A stretch of DNA of 64,000 bases from Eutypella sp. D-1 (GCA_023313575.1 JAJTTP010000002.1:2790001-2854000), one strand, 5' to 3'; counted from the first letter of the stretch, positions 22,334 to 34,466 are shown. A program made the numbers and translations. Notes: generated by a model not told the origin, from the sequence alone.

Positions 22334-25217
22334 ATGGAGAAACCGAAGAACGCCGGCATCGCGAAGTGGGGTGCTGCATGCTCTTCTTGCGCGATCGCAA
22401 AAGCAAAATGCTTGCGATCGAATAGGACACCCGGTACCAAATGCGATAGGTGAGACATCCTACATATTGCGTGAGGAGTTTATACTTCGCCGTGGCGCCT
22501 CCTCTTCTTTATAGAGTCACAGTGGTACATCATAGCGAGTACAACGCAGTGGTGATGCATCCGGTGCAGAAGGTCTATAGAAAGTCTATAGCCCCCCTTA
22601 CTTGTCTTGAGAGGCGGCCATTGAATTTGGATGTGGAACTGGCTTATGCTCTCCGGCCCGGGCTCACCCGGCACGTCCCAACTTATTTATCTCGGGTAGT
22701 CGAATTAACAATCGTCAGATGCGAACGCTTAGATAAAAACTGTGCAAACCAAGTACACAAACCGAGAAAGAAGAGACAGAGCAAGCCATCGTAAGTTCTT
22801 ACCTTACCCATGCCCCACTTTATAAAGACACGGTAGAACCCGTCTACCCGGTGTACCGAAATGCCGGAGTTATTACTATTTTGAGGACCAAAACCTCTTG
22901 GTTCCAGGTTCTGGCACATGTCAAGGAGTTTTTTGACATGAGCAAACATTCCTGCTTTTAAAATGGGAGGGGATTGGACTTTTACAATCCCCGAAAACCC
23001 CGGGGATTCCGGTCCTCGTCACGAATCGATAAGTTAGATAAACTAGTTAAGCTAACAAGTACCCCTAGGAAGACAGCACAGCTCGAAGAAAGGTTAAATA
23101 GTCTGGTTGACCTTCTGAAGGCGACAAATTCAGGGGGTGCGTCGGTTTCGGCTCACAGTCCTCCTGATATAAACCCAAACGCTTTAAGCGTGCCCGCACA
23201 GCTTCATTCCGCCACGACAAGTCAACATGAACTATCGTCAGTATGCACAGATGGAAGTAAGGTGTCACTGGACGACGATCAACCAGAATTGGCACGTCCC
23301 ATACCAAGGTCATATAATGAGTATGCTCCAGAAGCATGCCCTTCCCGGCTCCCGGTCGGGGAAGTACCCGTTTCGCTCGAGTCCGACGAGGTTCTACTCA
23401 CAATTTTTGTTGAAAAGTTGATGCCCGAGTACCCATTCGTCACTCTGCGACCCGGAACCACAGCAGCTGAGCTCGCATCAGATAAGCCGTTTCTGTTCGC
23501 AGCGATAAAGATGGTCGCGTCGTACCATAGCCTCAAGTCAATGAGAGCTCAGAATTATGCCATCATGAAACATCTGACTGAGCAGATGATAATACGTTCC
23601 GAGCGGTCATTAGAAATGTTGCAGGCCATTCTCCTAGTCCTGGGGTTCTACCACTATCACTGCATGATGCACGCGCAAATGAACAACCTCACCGCGCTAG
23701 CTAACAGTCTATCGGCAGACCTCGGGATTAACAGACCCCCTGAACTTCAAGAAAGAACAAGGCTGCTAAACCCCAACCCCGAGGCACCACGAGCAAGGAC
23801 TAATGATGAGCGGCGGGCTTTATGCGGTGTTTGGTACATGAGTTCCTGGTGAGCATCCACGCATCGACCGATATAATGCGTGCCATTCACTCATATTGTT
23901 TTAGTGTCGCCCTTTGCTTCCAGAGATTCGACCCCATCAGATATTCCCCCTACCTGGACCAGTCTCTCAGGGCGCTCGAGGCAGAGCAAGAGTACGAAAC
24001 AGACCTTTATCTTGTGAACCTCGTCCGGATTCAGCATCTCACAGAGCGAATATCACGCCTGCACGCCAAGGATCACGTAGAAGACGACCTGCCCGGCGTT
24101 GCTCGGGCCCCTTTAGATGCCTACATGGTCGCATTCCAGGGAGAGCTAGATAGGTACAGGAACGAGTTACCACCGCACCTCCAGCAGAACAGTAAGTAGC
24201 ACATTAAGTACCAACCGGCAAATCATCCACTAAAAGTTTACAGAAATCATAATATGTCATATCAACAGCGCGGCCCTACGATTGTGGGAGCCGCCAAGTA
24301 TCGACGCCTCTTTGCTGGGGAAAATATCGAACTCCTTCCAGTCCATGTCTCTCAACTCAGGTTATCCCTCTCAGCTCGATATCTTCTACCGATCCAACGC
24401 AGCGCTGAAGACTTGGTTTCAGTTTTGGTTATCACTGGAGACCGCGGACTACTTCGTCATGCCGATGCCGGCTTGCGCCCAGCTCATCAACGCCGTTACT
24501 ATGCTCTCGCGGTGGGCCAAGCTCTCCGGCCCAGACTCTGGACATATCCCAGCCACGGCCCCCAGCTCGGAAATCCAGAGCGCCGGGACGAGTGTAAACC
24601 CAAGTCCAGCCCAGGAAATCATGTATCAGCACCCCGACCCGGCTGTTCCAGCGGCTGTCAGTGTCATTAAGACGCATTTTCTCGCACAGCCAGATCTACA
24701 GATTGACATCCTAGGCATCCTACAAGCAATGGCTGTGCGCTTCGAAGGAGCGCGCCGCGATGTGGCCAACCAACAGGGCGTCGAATGGGAGAACAACATG
24801 TGGGAGCTCGCTGCTAGGAAGATCCACCTGACGCGTTTGAAGCTCGAGCGCTGGGCGGATATTGTGGCCTCTATTGGCGGGGAGACTCTTCTGGGAAAAC
24901 GAAACGGCGTGTCTGACGATGCAGTTACCTCCGGAGGCAAGCCGGGGCTGGTTGAGCCAAGTTCGGAGAAGATGTCGTACCCCGGTGGATGTCTAGACAT
25001 ACATGCGCACACACTTGCCCACGTTCCCCAGTCTCATATTACTCATAGTGATCATGGGGATTCTACGACACAACCATTTCAGACGGGGTGGCAGCCGACG
25101 CCCGCTTTCGCCAATGACTTGTTCGAGGATCTGGGACTTGATCAAAGTTTCTTCTTCGACGATCCCGGTGACTACGGTACTGTTGTTTTAAATAGCTTGG
25201 GGTTGAGTAACATATAA
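22334..25217 (+). CDS. Zn(II)2Cys6 transcription factor with fungal-specific TF domain
   Basis: Likely local regulator of the OYE/monooxygenase/MFS block, acting in the nucleus. Five exons (22334-22449, 22719-22790, 23069-23848, 23905-24191, 24244-25217) join in frame to 742 residues. The binuclear zinc cluster is Cys16-X2-Cys19-X6-Cys26-X10-Cys37-X2-Cys40-X6-Cys47, with the Arg39 codon split by intron 1. A basic stretch PRKKRQSKPS follows, then a short coiled-coil dimerisation segment (LEERLNSLVDLL, ~65-78). The middle region carries the fungal-specific transcription factor homology (LWEPPSI, YRSNAALKTW, RWAKLSG). The C-terminus has an acidic/aromatic tail (DLFEDLGLDQSFFFDD), a plausible activation region. 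Introns 1 and 2 are unusually long (269 and 278 nt); the others are 56 and 52 nt. It diverges from the MFS gene. The zinc cluster is certain; the targets are inferred from position. Confidence 0.9.
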
Positions 25218-26681
25218 CTTGGTGTACGAAGATTTCCTTGGCTTGCGAACTATTTACCGAGCCACGAATCCCCCGTTTCTAGTTGCTAAAGAAGTCTGTG
25301 CATCAGCGACCGGTTTAGTGTATCATATATTCTATGGACTCCTGTTCAAAAGTGAAGTGTTTGACCTCTGCGCGTATGAAAAGACTACGACTTATCGGCT
25401 CGATAAGCTTTCATTCGGTGATAACAGCTACAAGGATGGATTAATATACATAGGTGCCTACTAATATGAACTCGTTGTTCTCCTATGCGCCACATCTGTC
25501 GCTTAGCATGCAACTTCATGCCTCATATGGTAACAACGAACTGAAACCTGGTTTGAAGCACTTGTTACCCCCCGCCACTTCCAATTCCGGGTTGCCCCGA
25601 TTGAAAATTAAAAATTCTTGAAAACATAGTGCAGTAAGTTGGGAACTCGATCTAGAAATCTAGATTCCAGAACTACGAGGGCTTATCGCTGCAGGGTAAT
25701 CATGCTGTGGTAGTTCCGGAATGACGGATTGAAGGATTGAGTAGCATGGAAGAACCCCGGACGAAACGGACAACTGTCAAATCCAAGGGCCCCAGGGTCG
25801 GGATTAAAGGATCACGGCGCACGTCAGCCACCAGGATGCAACTAACAATCTACTGCGATTGTATATATCTGTCTTGTTGACCAGTGTAGCGGGACCATGA
25901 GCAGTGCATCTTAATACGATTAGCGACTGTCTTCTCTCATTCGTGATATTGTGGTTGGATTTAATCGCGCCTCCCTCCCCCCCCCCTTTTCTAACGCTGA
26001 TTAGGCGGCGGCAATCTATCTGTAACACGGGGCTATCCATATACCTTCGGTCACTTTAAGATTCAACTACTAGCTGTTAATCTCCAGATCATGAATTCAA
26101 TTTTCCTCATAAATTAATTCCTGCGGGAATTTCATATGGATTGTTACACATTAGTAGTTTCCAAAACTCGCGGGTTTTACATACACAGAACTCTCAACTG
26201 GGTATTCATGATTGATGTATTCCTGACGAAAGTCTATCGCTCTGAAGACCTAAGAGATATTTTATATATACTGACGTGGTTGGGTCTTAGAAAGGCAGAT
26301 GGATTTCGTAAGAAACGGGTTGAGGAAGTCTACAAGATGTCAATGAAAATTATAATGCGTATTGGACACTATCTAACAAACATGCTCTGGTGCATGTCGA
26401 AAACTATTATGTAAATTTGGTCGATCTAGCGACGTCTTGGCTCTGCACTGGAGAAACTGCATTCTTCTATGGGTAGCCAATGAGCTAGTCACTAATTATT
26501 TTGACCTACCTGTTCAGTACTGACAAGAATGGGACTTAGTTCAGAGAAGAAACATATAATCACTCATATCCACATACCAACGAAGAAGCAGATAGCCAGT
26601 GAACTACCTAGCCAAACAGACGTGCCAGAATAAACACAAAACGCCAGTGGAGACTCGGGAAAGATATCAATCAATAAGAAC
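25218..26681. other. Intergenic region, no gene seen
   Basis: About 1.5 kb, AT-richer than the genes, marking the right edge of the redox block. A C-run is present at 25977-25986. Short open frames near 25219 and 26136 lack domains and coding bias. Confidence 0.55.
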
Positions 26682-27482
26682 ATGTCGACGCAACCGCCAC
26701 CCTCAGCCGCGAAGGGCGATGTGCGCGCCGAGGTCGTCGAGAGCGAGGAGGACGTGATCGCGGGCTTCGACGCCGTGGCGGAGGCGTTCGGTCGCCAAAC
26801 CCAGGATGCGCTCTGGATCTCGATGAATCCAGGATGGGATGACCTCGCGCAGCCGGACGGTGGGCGGGCGCGGGGCGCCGCTCGCATGGTGCAGCGCTGG
26901 CGCTCCGTGACGCGCGACCGCGACGGGAACCCGAACACAGTGTTTCTCAAGGGCACGGTTCCGGACCCCGCCGATCCCCGCCGCCGTATCGTCGCCGCCT
27001 TTGCCATTTGGCAGCAGGCCTCGTTCGTGCCGGGGCGGGGCGACCCGCCCACGACGGATATGAAAGAGGCGGGCACCGATCCCGCGGAGCTGCACCCGGG
27101 CGACGAGAGCGCGCAGCGGTTCGCAGCCCAGCTGTTTGCATCGCTGTTTGGACCCCGGAAGGAGGCGCTGCGTGAAAAGCAGACGTCCGACCCCGAATCG
27201 CCGGTGCTCTTCCTCCTGGACCTCTGCGCCGTGCACCCGGACTTCCAGCGGCGCGGACTCGCATCGGCACTTGTGCGCTGGGGGCTCGACGAGGCGCGGC
27301 GGCGCGGCGGCCTCGAGTGCGCCACCGAGGCATCCGTCATGGGCCGCCTTACCTATCCCCACCTTGGCTTCCGCCCCGTCGCAGAGGTCGAGTACAAAGT
27401 CGACTCCGAGTTTCGGGATCGCAAAGTTCCTCCGAACTTGTTTATGCGCACTGGGGCCCCCGAGACGGGGACGACTGGGTGA
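26682..27482 (+). CDS. GNAT-family N-acetyltransferase
   Basis: Transfers an acetyl group from acetyl-CoA to an amine on an unknown acceptor. Single exon, 266 residues. Motif A of the GNAT fold is clear: LFLLDLCAVHPDFQRRGLASALVRWGLDEA (read as two parts, 177-190 and 191-205), where Gln189-Arg190-Arg191-Gly192-Leu193-Ala194 is the Q/RxxGxG/A pyrophosphate loop. YPHLGFRPV near 225-233 is the usual motif B end. The N-terminal half (AFGRQTQDALWISMNPGW) and the helical insert resemble the fungal GNAT group often found in metabolite clusters. Very high GC at third codon positions supports coding. The gene is 1.5 kb from the transcription factor, so cluster membership is possible but not shown. Confidence 0.85.
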   Translation: MSTQPPPSAAKGDVRAEVVESEEDVIAGFDAVAEAFGRQTQDALWISMNPGWDDLAQPDGGRARGAARMVQRWRSVTRDRDGNPNTVFLKGTVPDPADPRRRIVAAFAIWQQASFVPGRGDPPTTDMKEAGTDPAELHPGDESAQRFAAQLFASLFGPRKEALREKQTSDPESPVLFLLDLCAVHPDFQRRGLASALVRWGLDEARRRGGLECATEASVMGRLTYPHLGFRPVAEVEYKVDSEFRDRKVPPNLFMRTGAPETGTTG

Positions 27483-28621
27483 AGAAAAGAAAAGCCAAAT
27501 TCGGCATTGTGGTGTGAAATGGAATCGCTAGCAGAGGTGGCTGCAACTGCATGAAGAGGGTACCTGGTATTTGGTTCATAGATGGAAATGGCTGCGGGTG
27601 GCGGGTGTAGAGATACATACAAAGCATTTGCGTCATTCGATCGAAAATCATAGATACAAATCTCACCGTCATACTATGCCAGACATCCCCGAAGCCCAGT
27701 GAATGCGGAACCTCTATGAGCACGGATGACTGGACGGTTGCTTACATCTGCACTGCACAGCTGGGCGAGTTCCGATCCTAAAAGCATAGCCCTATATATA
27801 ATTAAGCAGGTCCATGCCGTAGCTTTTTCGATTTCGTTTAAGATTGGTTATACCTCTGTCCGCCTCGCAAATGTTTACCTTGGCAGGAGGGTAAATTAGC
27901 AAGCTGCAAGAGCGGAAGGAGGAGGCGGTGACAGCATCATGCAAAACATGCAGCCACCAAGGCAAGCCGAAACTCTAGTTTCGCCCGGGTTGCAGGGAAG
28001 CAATCGTATCATGACACATGCGCAGGGGGGGGGGGGGGAGAGCGTACGCAGGCCCAACCTTGGAAGTTCAGGGTCCAGAGTCAAAAAACATTTCAGATCG
28101 CATATGTATTTAAGGCAGATTGGGAGACCCGGTCTTCCCGAAACCCTCAACTTTATTGGAAGAAATAAGATTAAACTACACATCTGCATCCGCATTACAG
28201 GACTCCCGACAGTGTACACGTGTATGTATTCACGGTATCCCATGGTATGTAAGTATATAAAATGTAGGTATGTGCGCAGCATAGCTGCTTCCGTCGGGAG
28301 CACCCGATGGCCTCGTCGCGATCGATCGTTGCCTGATTGCCATGCCATATGTCTCTCTCTCCCTTATTTGCGTGGTCTACAGCCCATCAGAATCGAACGA
28401 GAAGTCTCAGAATCTGACTACCTCGACGCGGTGAGAATAATGCCTCGAGCTTCAAAAACCCCCCTCATCACGCACCTAGCTAGTCTAGTCACGGCTAGCA
28501 CACGAATAGTATAGAGAATCCCATCGTGTGTCCCATCGTGTGGAAACCCCATTATAGCATTTGCGGGTAACTATAGGAGGGAAGACTATACTAGCTTGAA
28601 GATCTACCCGAAATCACCGAG
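27483..28621. other. Intergenic region, no gene seen
   Basis: About 1.1 kb. It contains a run of 14 G at 28025-28038. An open frame of 191 codons at 27939-28514 spans this homopolymer, has no domain and has a fully open antisense frame, so I do not accept it. Confidence 0.5.
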
Positions 28622-30083
28622 ATGTCGATCCCATCCTCATCAGCCGCGGCCCCGTGCTGGGTACGGCACCCTTGCCTCCTCCTCGGCAGTCTCCAACCGT
28701 GCATCGTGCAGTCCGTCCTCCTGCTGAACCGCAACCTACCGAAGCACACGCCGTGGCACACTAGCAGCATGACCACGGCGGGCCGGGCCAACCTCTTACT
28801 GGGCGAGGGTGGCGCCGCCGACGCCGCCCGGCAGCAGAAACCCTGGGAGGCGCCGTCCGCCGGCGAGTTCCTCACGAGGCTCCGCACCATTTTCCTGCCC
28901 TGGGTCGTGAGCGGGCTAGCGGCGGAGCGGGTTCCCGGGGCCGAGACCGACCGCGCCGCGCTCACCGAGCAGATTCTCGTGACGACCCTGAACCGCGTGG
29001 AGGACGAGGCGCACGCCGCGGCGGCAAGGCGACGACTGGCGCACTCAAGGATCTCGAACGAGACTTACATCTTGCCCGCCGCAGGGCTCAGATACCGACG
29101 GGTCCCAGAGTGGGTCAAGAACCCCGTGCTCCTGTACCCGGACTGCCGCGGCCTCACGGTCGAGGTAATCAAGCAAATCAATGAGGAGATGTCGCTGGAA
29201 GGGGCCTGGTGGCGCGATGATCACATGAGCACGGACGATCGCGTGCGCGTGATCGCCAGGCGCATCAAGAGGCTATTCCACTGGCGCATCGGCGAGCCCG
29301 GCGGCGAGCCCCCGCCTAGGCTGTCGCTTCAACACGAGTCCGGAGCGGTGATGGATGCATGGGTGACTAGCCCGCACAAGACCGCAAGCCTGGTCGGTTC
29401 GATTTTCCGCAGACACGTGGCGGTGGGCATCAAGGGCGAGATCATGAAGTTCGACTACACCGTTAGTGGTATCCTCACGAGGGATAGGTGAGTTACCAAC
29501 GCTGTTCTCCTGAATAAATTTTCATTTCTAACATCACTTTTCCTTTTCCCTTTCATGTAGGAAACGCCTTTGCAAAAGCTTCTGGGACGTGATCCGCCGC
29601 ACCATGCTCGAGATCGTGCAGAACTGCGAGGAAGCGGAAGTCGGCGCGGCAAACGTAGCCGCAGCCGCAGACACGAGCTCCGAAACGGGCGCCTCATCGC
29701 TCGACGACACACCATCGAGGCGCTCCTGCTACTCGCCCCGGTGCAGGGAGGAGGGCCACCACGGCCGCGCGGAAGAAAAGGACAAGGGGTTCGGGATCGG
29801 CATCTACTGCACCGCGGTGGAAGAGCTCCGGGGGGACCGCACGGCACTGGAACCGGAACCGGACCCGCCTGATCGCACGGGGAGGCACAAGGTGAGCAGA
29901 GTGGTGAAGAGTCGGCTGCCGACGACGACGAGAATGCGTCGGACTCTGCGGGACGCAGCCAGCAAACTGACCAGTCTGGTCTCGGCCTCGCCTCAGGCGC
30001 ATCAGGATTGTTGCTGCGGAACGACAAGGCGCGACGGCGCTTCTTCGGAGCTGAGATCGATATCAAAGAGTCAAGTTCACTGA
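28622..30083 (+). CDS. Uncharacterised protein, two or three exons
   Basis: I do not recognise the family. Exon 28622-29487 joins exon 29561-30083 in phase 2 across a 73-nt intron (GTGAGT, pyrimidine-rich tract, ATGTAG), giving 462 residues. The first ~60 residues are poor in acidic residues with a basic/hydrophobic character, which may be an organelle or membrane targeting region. The central part (ILPAAGLRYRRVPEWVKNPV, DCRGLTVEVIKQINEEM) has regular charged and hydrophobic spacing and looks folded. After residue ~310 the sequence is low-complexity and charged. Downstream, a second intron is possible at 29892-29974 (GTGAGC...CCAG, 83 nt), which would switch to another frame and end at 30124 with a different tail. 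The 3' end is therefore uncertain. It converges on SAM37. Confidence 0.65.
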
Positions 30084-30469
30084 TGTCCATACCGAATCAC
30101 GGTTGCCCACAAGCGGGATTTTGAGCTGTGTATATATTTTGATGAATGAAATTTGGGGGGATTCGGCCCCCTTGCTGCTGGACAAGGCTAAACACGCATA
30201 TGGTGTCGGAAAGAACAGGTCAACCCTTCCCGAACTGGGAGATATCGGGATACCTAGCACGTATTTCGCACGTCAAGCGCTTTCATGCTCACGAATTATC
30301 TACCTCATCAATGGGAAACATTGCCTTTGCTCCTTGTGGGACTGATGTGCAATAAATACTATTTCTTATTCATAGAGTCGGTATTGTGTGCATATTTATA
30401 CTACCCGATCGCGACACGTTGTGCGGTCGGACAAGGCTCGACGGGAGAGACAATGTCAGCCTACCCGCG
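30084..30469. other. Short convergent 3' region
   Basis: Lies between the 3' ends of two convergent genes. It may include the last ~40 bases of the left gene if its alternative splice form is right (stop at 30122-30124). AATAAA occurs at 30351-30356. Confidence 0.45.
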
Positions 30470-31875
30470 TTATAACGAGTCCCCCATAGGCGAAAGGGGT
30501 GGTAGCCCTTGTAGCATGGCGCCCGCGTCCCCGAAGCGGTGCAGGCCTCCCTTATCCTCCCGCTCGGGTTCGAAGCGATGCACGGCCGCACCCAGGGGTG
30601 ACAGCGACCTGAGTAGTAAACCACCTCCTAGAGCCGCGAGGCCAGCGAGTGCGCCGCCGACGGCGAGGGCTAGTTTGGCGGGATCGCCCGCGTCGTCTCC
30701 CTCGCCGCCGCGCCGCCAACTCTTCCAGCCCTCCCCCACGCCAGGGATGGCCACTACGACGCCGTCTACGAACCGGCCCAAGATGCCCGCCGCCCCGGTG
30801 GGAGCGGGCGTCCGCCACGGCAGGTGCTCTTCCCCTGCCGCGGCACCGCCCAGGGACGCGGTCGCAGAGGGGGGAAGGACGGCGTCCATCTCGCGGATGA
30901 ACTCGAGCAGCCCGGGGTGGGACCGCGTCAGGACGGTGTCCAGGAAGGGGTGCGGGGTCCGCACCTGCATGAGCTTCAGGTAGCCGTAGGCGAGGAAGTC
31001 GAGGGAGCAAGGGCGGGTGTTGCGGATAAGGAAGCGGCGCCCACCGCGCAGCCCGTCGAGGACAGCGAAGAAGTCCGCCGCGAGGGCCTGCAGGCGGATG
31101 GCGGACGCCTGCTCCGGGTCCAGCGCAGCACCGGGACCCAGGCGCGGCGGTAGGCGTAGGAATCCGGTTGACGTCGTGGTCGCGGCATCACCACCTGCGG
31201 ACGTCGACGCGTCCTCACTATCGACTCCGGCGGCCAGGTGGCCCAGGCCGAGGTGCTCGACCCGCTCGATGGCGGCGCGCCGGAGGGCCGGCGGCACGGT
31301 CCAGGCCAGCGGGAAGGGGAGAAGCGACGAGTAGGCGGGCCGCGTCAGCCGCGCCCAGGCGGTTGGTGAAACGTAGAGCGACATGGCCAATAGCGCCGAT
31401 CCGCGCGTGGTGAGGTAGGAGGCGCATGCCAGCGCATCCGCCCTCTGGAGCGGCACAAGGTCATGCTCGATATCGTCCACGTTGATCGTAGAGGAATGTG
31501 CCGTCGATGGTGATGACGATGGCTGTGGGGCACGACTGTGTCCAGCGATGTGAGACACGATGCCCGGGTAGCCGGACGTCCAGGTACCTCTACCATCGTG
31601 CAGCGCGGGGAGGATGTCTAGTTACATTGAGATGGCCGATCAGCACGTGACGTGACGGACGTTGCCAGGATGGAGAAATCACGACATCCTGTCATCGGGT
31701 TTCAAGAAGAGGCGCACTACATACGGTCGGGGCTGACGGAGGTGTCATTGCTGGGTATCAGGACCCAATCATGGCGCGGCAGCACGTAAGCGCAGTACGC
31801 AATGGCGGCGATGCATTCGGGGTCAATGGAGGATAGTCCAAAAGCCGGACCCCAGACGTGAAGCTCCAGGACCAT
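30470..31875 (-). CDS. sam37: SAM complex subunit Sam37/Tom37 (metaxin-like)
   Basis: Subunit of the sorting and assembly machinery that inserts beta-barrel proteins into the mitochondrial outer membrane. Exon 1 (31875-31725) and exon 2 (31617-30470) join in phase 1 to 432 residues. Exon 1 starts MVLELHVWGPAFGLSSIDPE, the typical thioredoxin-fold start of Tom37/metaxin proteins. The join gives SPDHILPALHDGRGTWTSGY, matching the family's P-x-L-x-D-G-...-GY core. The GST-like helical C-terminal half includes CSLDFLAYGYLKLM (254-267) and PHPFLDTVLTRSHPGLLEF. A glycine/alanine/leucine-rich hydrophobic segment near 364-386 can span or dip into the outer membrane. The intron is 107 nt with GTATGT and CTAG. 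Starting at 31558 inside exon 2, as a naive open frame would, would remove the family core. Confidence 0.88.
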
Positions 31876-31993
31876 GGCTGTCTTTGGGTCGTCTTGGGTC
31901 GTCTTTGGGCCGTCTTGTTTCGTCTCGGCTTAGCTAGCCTTTGGGGTGACGTTTTGACGGATGATCACGGGACCACCCTCTGGGGAAGGAATT

Positions 31994-32027
31994 GTCTGCT
32001 GCTGGGTCTGCTGGGTCTGCTGGGTTT
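31994..32027 (+). repeat. 9-bp imperfect tandem repeat
   Basis: CTGCTGGGT-type units are repeated about three times in a row. It follows a looser repeat of GTCTTGGGTC-type units at 31881-31925, close to the SAM37 start codon on the other strand. Confidence 0.6.
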
Positions 32028-32908
32028 TGGCTGGGGAAAATATGACCCAAGTGGGTATTATATTATGCGGCGGAAAGCGGCTCCCGATCTCTGTCCAATA
32101 GTCAGGTTAAGCGTCTCACATGTCACCATCGTCACCTGCCTCTATGTAGCTCGACAAACTCCTCCTTCTACTCCTCTCAAAAAGCCCCGGCGAGAGAGAT
32201 CTCCGTTGGTTTCACCGCCACGCTTCCACGTGAACCGAGAGGGATAAAAGGAGCAAATGTGATAGGGGATGACTCCAAGGGCCGATCCTGTGCCGGACTG
32301 CGGTTTTTTTTCTTTGGTTTTTGGCGATCTTCTAGCGAGCATATGATAGGATTTATGCTAGGTTCAAGACTTGAAGGCGCCTACTATCATATGCATGTAC
32401 TACTAACTGCCGGGTTTCCTAGTTTCTTGCGAATCAGACTTCTCAGAAATTGCGAATGCTTCCGTAAGCCTACTTCCGACTTGTTGATCGTTGGTTGTTG
32501 TGTTCAGGGTCTTTTCAATGACGCATTATCTACGGAGTACTGAAGTAACAGATAGGTAGGTAGGCGGGTAGGGTAGCGGTACGGCAGACGGCAAGCCCTT
32601 GACGGATAAGCGGGGATTAGCGGGTTAGCGGATACATAGTACCTAAGTAGTTAGGTGCGACAGCTTTATCGCGAAGAAATCTCGGTCAGGTCCAGTCTAA
32701 TCTCTTTAGCCGCCGCATTTCCCGCTACATCCATGAATATCCGTCCATCCACCAATGAATCAATCAATCAGAGTTCGACTCTAAGGCATGACCTGAAGAA
32801 TTAGAACGGACCTGGAGGAGAGCTGGAGTAGGCCTGGAGAGCTTCCCCAGGAGATACTCCACGTGACGTGAAGATAGCGATATTTTATTTGGTGAATATG
32901 TACATACG

Positions 32909-32926
32909 TACCTACCTAGGTAGGTA
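32909..32926. repeat. 18-bp perfect palindrome
   Basis: TACCTACCTAGGTAGGTA is its own reverse complement over all 18 bases. It contains the TACCTAGGTA core that occurs five times in this window. No gene overlaps it. Confidence 0.85.
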
Positions 32927-34399
32927 TGTAGGTCGGCAGGTGAAAGCTTTCCTCTTCATTTTCCTGGTCTTTTTCCTTTTCCCTTCGTACTCGGTACACT
33001 CATTCGTATAGAGGAAACACCCCATCAAGAGCTTGCCGTCTGAATTAACCGTGAAACTATCGTCCGGGGTCTGATCGTGGTAACATGGGTTGATGGGCAA
33101 TGACAGACTTGCACTTGGCACCTGGAACGTCACCCTAAAAAACGTGCTGCGGTACCTGCCATGCTGTGCCGTACGGTGCCGGTGCCGTACAGGGGCAGAG
33201 GCAGAGGCAGAGGCAGAGAGGGCAGAGGGAATGCGAGAGAGACCCCCCGGGAGAGACACCTGGCAGCAAAGAAGAAGTCCTGCAAGCCCTGTAAGTTACG
33301 CTGGAGAACGCCGAATTCACTATTCCACGCCTGGTAGGCACCTCCAGTAGCCTGCTTGCGAGGGTTCCTTGCGAGGTTCCATTGCACATGGTACCTACCT
33401 ACCTAGCCTACCTAACCTGGAATATGATCTGGTACATGTACCTATCTACCTAGGTAGGTACTCCGTACAGTGGACAGGTTTCCGTTCCTAAAGGCTTCTA
33501 CCGATTGACAGATTTTCGCCTCCCCCTGGATTCTGATTCCCGCTCAGGGGGTGGCAATAACTTTAATATTTTATATACCTGGAAACCGAGTATACCTACC
33601 TTGGAACCTATTACTACTATAGACGTATTTCCTACGAAACAAAGCGACTTAACTTGACGTAACCGAGGAGTAGAATACATTGACGGGCATATATTTACCC
33701 CATTTATACTTCCAGCCTATAATCTCCTTTTTATCATCTATGCAGAGATAAGTACCTACGGTAGGCAAATTATAAGGAGGTTATGTACGACACGGACTCT
33801 ATTGGGAAGGACCTGGAGGAAAGAAAATGGTTTATGCTGGCTTGGAAACTTCTGATTGGGAATCCCTTATTAACACCATCGAAAGATGTGTACTCCGTAT
33901 GCATGTAATTTAAACAAGTGCGAATATACGCGATCCTGTAGTTCGTATAGACTTTTTCCCTTTTTCTTTCTTTTTGTCTCCCTCAGCTGACCACAATTGA
34001 CTGACCTGCTGCTGTTTCGATACGACCTCAGAGACCTGAGGCCCGGACCTGGACAGCTTTCCCAGTAGAACTAGGTAGGCTATAGGTAATCAGCTCATTT
34101 AACTTGCTGCTGGCCATAACCTGGGTGGGGTGGACACACTTTTTTCATGCATGCAATGCAAGCTGCAATGTAAGGTCAGGATATACCGCAGATTAAGGAG
34201 CCCGCAAATGCCCATAAATTCGGTGTTGTTTCGTTCTCTGTGTGTGTATGTGTGTATGTGGTTTTTTCATTATCTATATGTGCCTAGGTAGGTCCCGGTC
34301 CGAATCGGTTCTCCTGCAGATGGTCTATAATGACGAGAGCAATTAATCCGATACAGCGACATGACTACGCCCCCCTGCGTACTTGGTAGTAATAATATG

Positions 34400-34466
34400 G
34401 ATACGACTGCAACGACAACCACTGCTACTGCTTCTACTACTACTGCTACTACTCCTATTACTACCA
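34400..34466 (+). repeat. Imperfect ACT/CTG trinucleotide repeat
   Basis: A run of ACT/GCT/ACA-type triplets. Short open frames in several phases arise from it and have no coding support. Confidence 0.7.

Noticed and set aside
27939..28514. 191-codon plus-strand open frame
   Set aside because: Runs through a 14-G homopolymer and has an open antisense frame; no domain.
29455..30090. 211-codon minus-strand open frame
   Set aside because: Antisense shadow of the GC-rich exon on the plus strand.
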